Below are positions 62,418-64,000 of a DNA stretch of 64,000 nucleotides, in pieces. Position numbers and translations under genes: made by a program. Position 1 is the stretch's first letter; the number at the start of each line of letters is the position of its first letter. The notes under the pieces were generated by a model. The model was not told the origin of the DNA, made no database searches, and worked only from the letters and a program-made list of their open reading frames with translations. Origin of the DNA: Streptomyces aureoverticillatus (GTDB lineage Bacteria; Actinomycetota; Actinomycetes; Streptomycetales; Streptomycetaceae); the NCBI RefSeq assembly GCF_014649395.1, contig NZ_BMSY01000005.1, forward strand, positions 310,001 through 374,000, written 5' to 3'.

Positions 62418-64000
62418 GTGACCAGTCGAAGAGACAACTCTCCTACGTCGCGGAGTACGCCGCCGAGCGATCCCGCGAGACAGCCGCGCACCTCGCTCAC
62501 GCCGCGCCGCCGCACCGTCGTCAAGGCCGCGGCCGCCACCGCCGCCCTCGCCGCCCCGCTCGCGGCAACTCCCCTGGCCCGCGCCGCCGCAGGCCCCGCC
62601 TTCCTGCACGGCGTCGCCTCCGGTGACCCGCTGCCCGACGGCGTCCTGCTGTGGACGCGGATCACGCCGACGCCCGACGCCGTGCCCGGATCCGGCAAGG
62701 GGCCGGACACGGAGGTCCGTTGGGAGATATCCGAGGACAAGGGCTTCAACAAGGTCGTGGGCCACGGCTCGACCACCGCGAAGGCGGCGAGCGACCACAC
62801 GGTCAAGGCCGATGTAAGGGGCCTGCGCCAGGCGACCACCTATTACTACCGCTTCTCCGTAGGCGACGGTTCGCCGGTGCACTCCCCCGTCGGCCGCACC
62901 CGCACCACCCCCGCCCACGAGGCCGCCGCGCCCGGCGTCCGCTTCGGCGTCGTGTCGTGCTCCAACTGGGAGGCCGGGTACTTCTCCGCGTACCGCCACC
63001 TCGCCGCCCGCACCGAACTCGACGCGGTGCTGCACCTCGGCGACTACCTCTACGAGTACGCGTCCGGCGGCTTCGCCTCCTCCGGCGACGTCGTACGCGA
63101 ACACCAGCCGAGGCACGAGATCCTCACCCTCGCCGACTACCGGATCCGGCACGGCGCCCACAAGACCGACGCCGACGCGCAGGCGATGCACGGCACGCAC
63201 CCGGTGATCGCGATCTGGGACGACCACGAGGTCGCCAACGACGCCTGGTCGGGCGGCGCGGAGAACCACACCCCGGAGACCGAGGGCCCCTGGTCCGCGC
63301 GCGTGGCCGCCGCCAAGCAGGCCTACTTCGAGTGGATGCCGGTACGCCCGGCCACCGAGGGCACGGTCTACCGCCGACTGCGCTTCGGCAAGCTGGCCGA
63401 CCTGCACCTGCTCGACCTGCGCTCGTTCCGCTCGAAGCAGGCGGGTGTGGGCAGCGGCGACGTCGACTCGCCGGACCGCACCATCGCGGGCCGCGCCCAA
63501 CTGGACTGGCTGAAGGCCGGACTTGCCGGGTCGGACGCGGCGTGGAAGCTGGTCGGCACGTCGGTGATGATCTCTCCGGTCGCGTTCGGCTCGCTGCCCG
63601 CGTACCTCCTGGAGCCCCTCGCGGAGCTGCTCGGCCTGCCCAAGGGCGGCCTGGCGATCAACACCGACCAGTGGGACGGCTACACCCACGACCGCAAGGA
63701 ACTGATCGGGCACCTGCGGGACAAGGGCATCCGCAACACCGTCTTCCTGACCGGTGACATCCACATGGCGTGGGCCAACGACGTGCCGGTGAAGGCGGCC
63801 ACGTACCCGGCGTCGCCGTCCGCCGCCACGGAGTTCGTCGTCACGTCCGTGACGTCCGACAACGTCGACGACTTCCTGAACGTCGCGCCGCACACCCTGT
63901 CGCTGGTCGGCGTCGCCGCGATCAAGGCCGCCAACCACCATGTGAAGTGGCTGGACATGGACTCGCACGGGTACGGCGTCCTGGACGTCACGGCCGAGCG
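62418..64000 (+). CDS. phoD: PhoD-like alkaline phosphatase/phosphodiesterase, Tat-exported (partial)
   Basis: At least 527 residues; cut by the window end. The N-terminus has a Tat signal: PRRRTVVKAAAATAALAAP with R31-R32, and a likely cleavage after ARA near residue 56. Metal-binding motifs of PhoD are present: VLHLGDYLYEY, WDDHEVANDAW and LTGDIHMAW. The enzyme binds Ca2+/Fe3+ and cleaves phosphodiesters outside the cell. The start GTG has no Shine-Dalgarno sequence and may be leaderless; a perfect palindrome lies 7 nt upstream. Such genes are usually under PhoP control, but I see no clear PHO box. Confidence 0.93.
   Translation, partial: MTSRRDNSPTSRSTPPSDPARQPRTSLTPRRRTVVKAAAATAALAAPLAATPLARAAAGPAFLHGVASGDPLPDGVLLWTRITPTPDAVPGSGKGPDTEVRWEISEDKGFNKVVGHGSTTAKAASDHTVKADVRGLRQATTYYYRFSVGDGSPVHSPVGRTRTTPAHEAAAPGVRFGVVSCSNWEAGYFSAYRHLAARTELDAVLHLGDYLYEYASGGFASSGDVVREHQPRHEILTLADYRIRHGAHKTDADAQAMHGTHPVIAIWDDHEVANDAWSGGAENHTPETEGPWSARVAAAKQAYFEWMPVRPATEGTVYRRLRFGKLADLHLLDLRSFRSKQAGVGSGDVDSPDRTIAGRAQLDWLKAGLAGSDAAWKLVGTSVMISPVAFGSLPAYLLEPLAELLGLPKGGLAINTDQWDGYTHDRKELIGHLRDKGIRNTVFLTGDIHMAWANDVPVKAATYPASPSAATEFVVTSVTSDNVDDFLNVAPHTLSLVGVAAIKAANHHVKWLDMDSHGYGVLDVTAE

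Overview
The window is a 64 kb piece of the chromosome of a high-GC actinomycete, almost certainly a Streptomyces. The evidence is the very high G+C content, the frequent GTG and TTG starts, the ATGA/GTGA start-stop overlaps, a PriA-type isomerase instead of separate HisA and TrpF, a small TrpM-like gene, a DnaE1 replicase, and a gene order (gltBD, trp, his, dnaE) that matches what I remember of the core of Streptomyces chromosomes. I see no phage, plasmid, insertion sequence, rRNA, tRNA or CRISPR array.

Layout. 0-9 kb holds a DEAD-box helicase, a cold-shock protein, a drug exporter with a divergent MarR regulator and two identical operators, a secreted tyrosine-type phosphatase, an HsaD-like hydrolase coupled to a VWA protein, and two proteins of unknown function. 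8.7-11.9 kb is a sugar ABC importer (binding protein plus two permeases, no ATPase) with a DasR-like operator core. 12.1-18.2 kb is glutamate synthase (gltB-gltD). 18.5-19.2 kb is a VIT1-family membrane protein.

19.5-27.6 kb is the most unusual region. It is a tightly overlapping seven-gene operon with four paralogous ADP-ribosylglycohydrolase-fold proteins, a ribokinase, a family III CoA transferase and a CitE/HpcH-type lyase. One glycohydrolase paralogue has lost its second metal-binding motif. Three genes of the operon carry in-frame insertions of dispersed repeat DNA, and one identical 40-nt segment is read in two different frames in two of them.

27.7-46.0 kb is cell-envelope and amino-acid biosynthesis: lgt, a membrane-anchored DsbA-like protein, trpA-trpB-trpM-trpC, membrane proteins, trpE-hisI, then hisF-RidA-priA-hisH-(54-aa membrane protein)-hisB-hisC-hisD. 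It is interrupted by an ArsR/exporter pair and a TIGR03085 protein. PriA links the two pathways because no trpF is present. 46.2-55.4 kb is mostly conserved genes of unknown function, with a Lon-N-domain protein, a YbaK deacylase, a 24-aa gene resembling ribosomal protein bL37, an ABC exporter and a NYN-domain protein. 55.5-64 kb has dnaE, a DUF2252 protein, a second DsbA-like protein and the start of a Tat-exported PhoD phosphatase cut by the window end.

Large open frames antisense to real genes are common here because of the GC bias and were left out. Several genes (bL37-like, MarR, TIGR03085) have a -10-like hexamer 6-7 nt before the start codon and look leaderless. Intergenic DNA is repeatedly occupied by related palindromic or GC-rich dispersed repeats.
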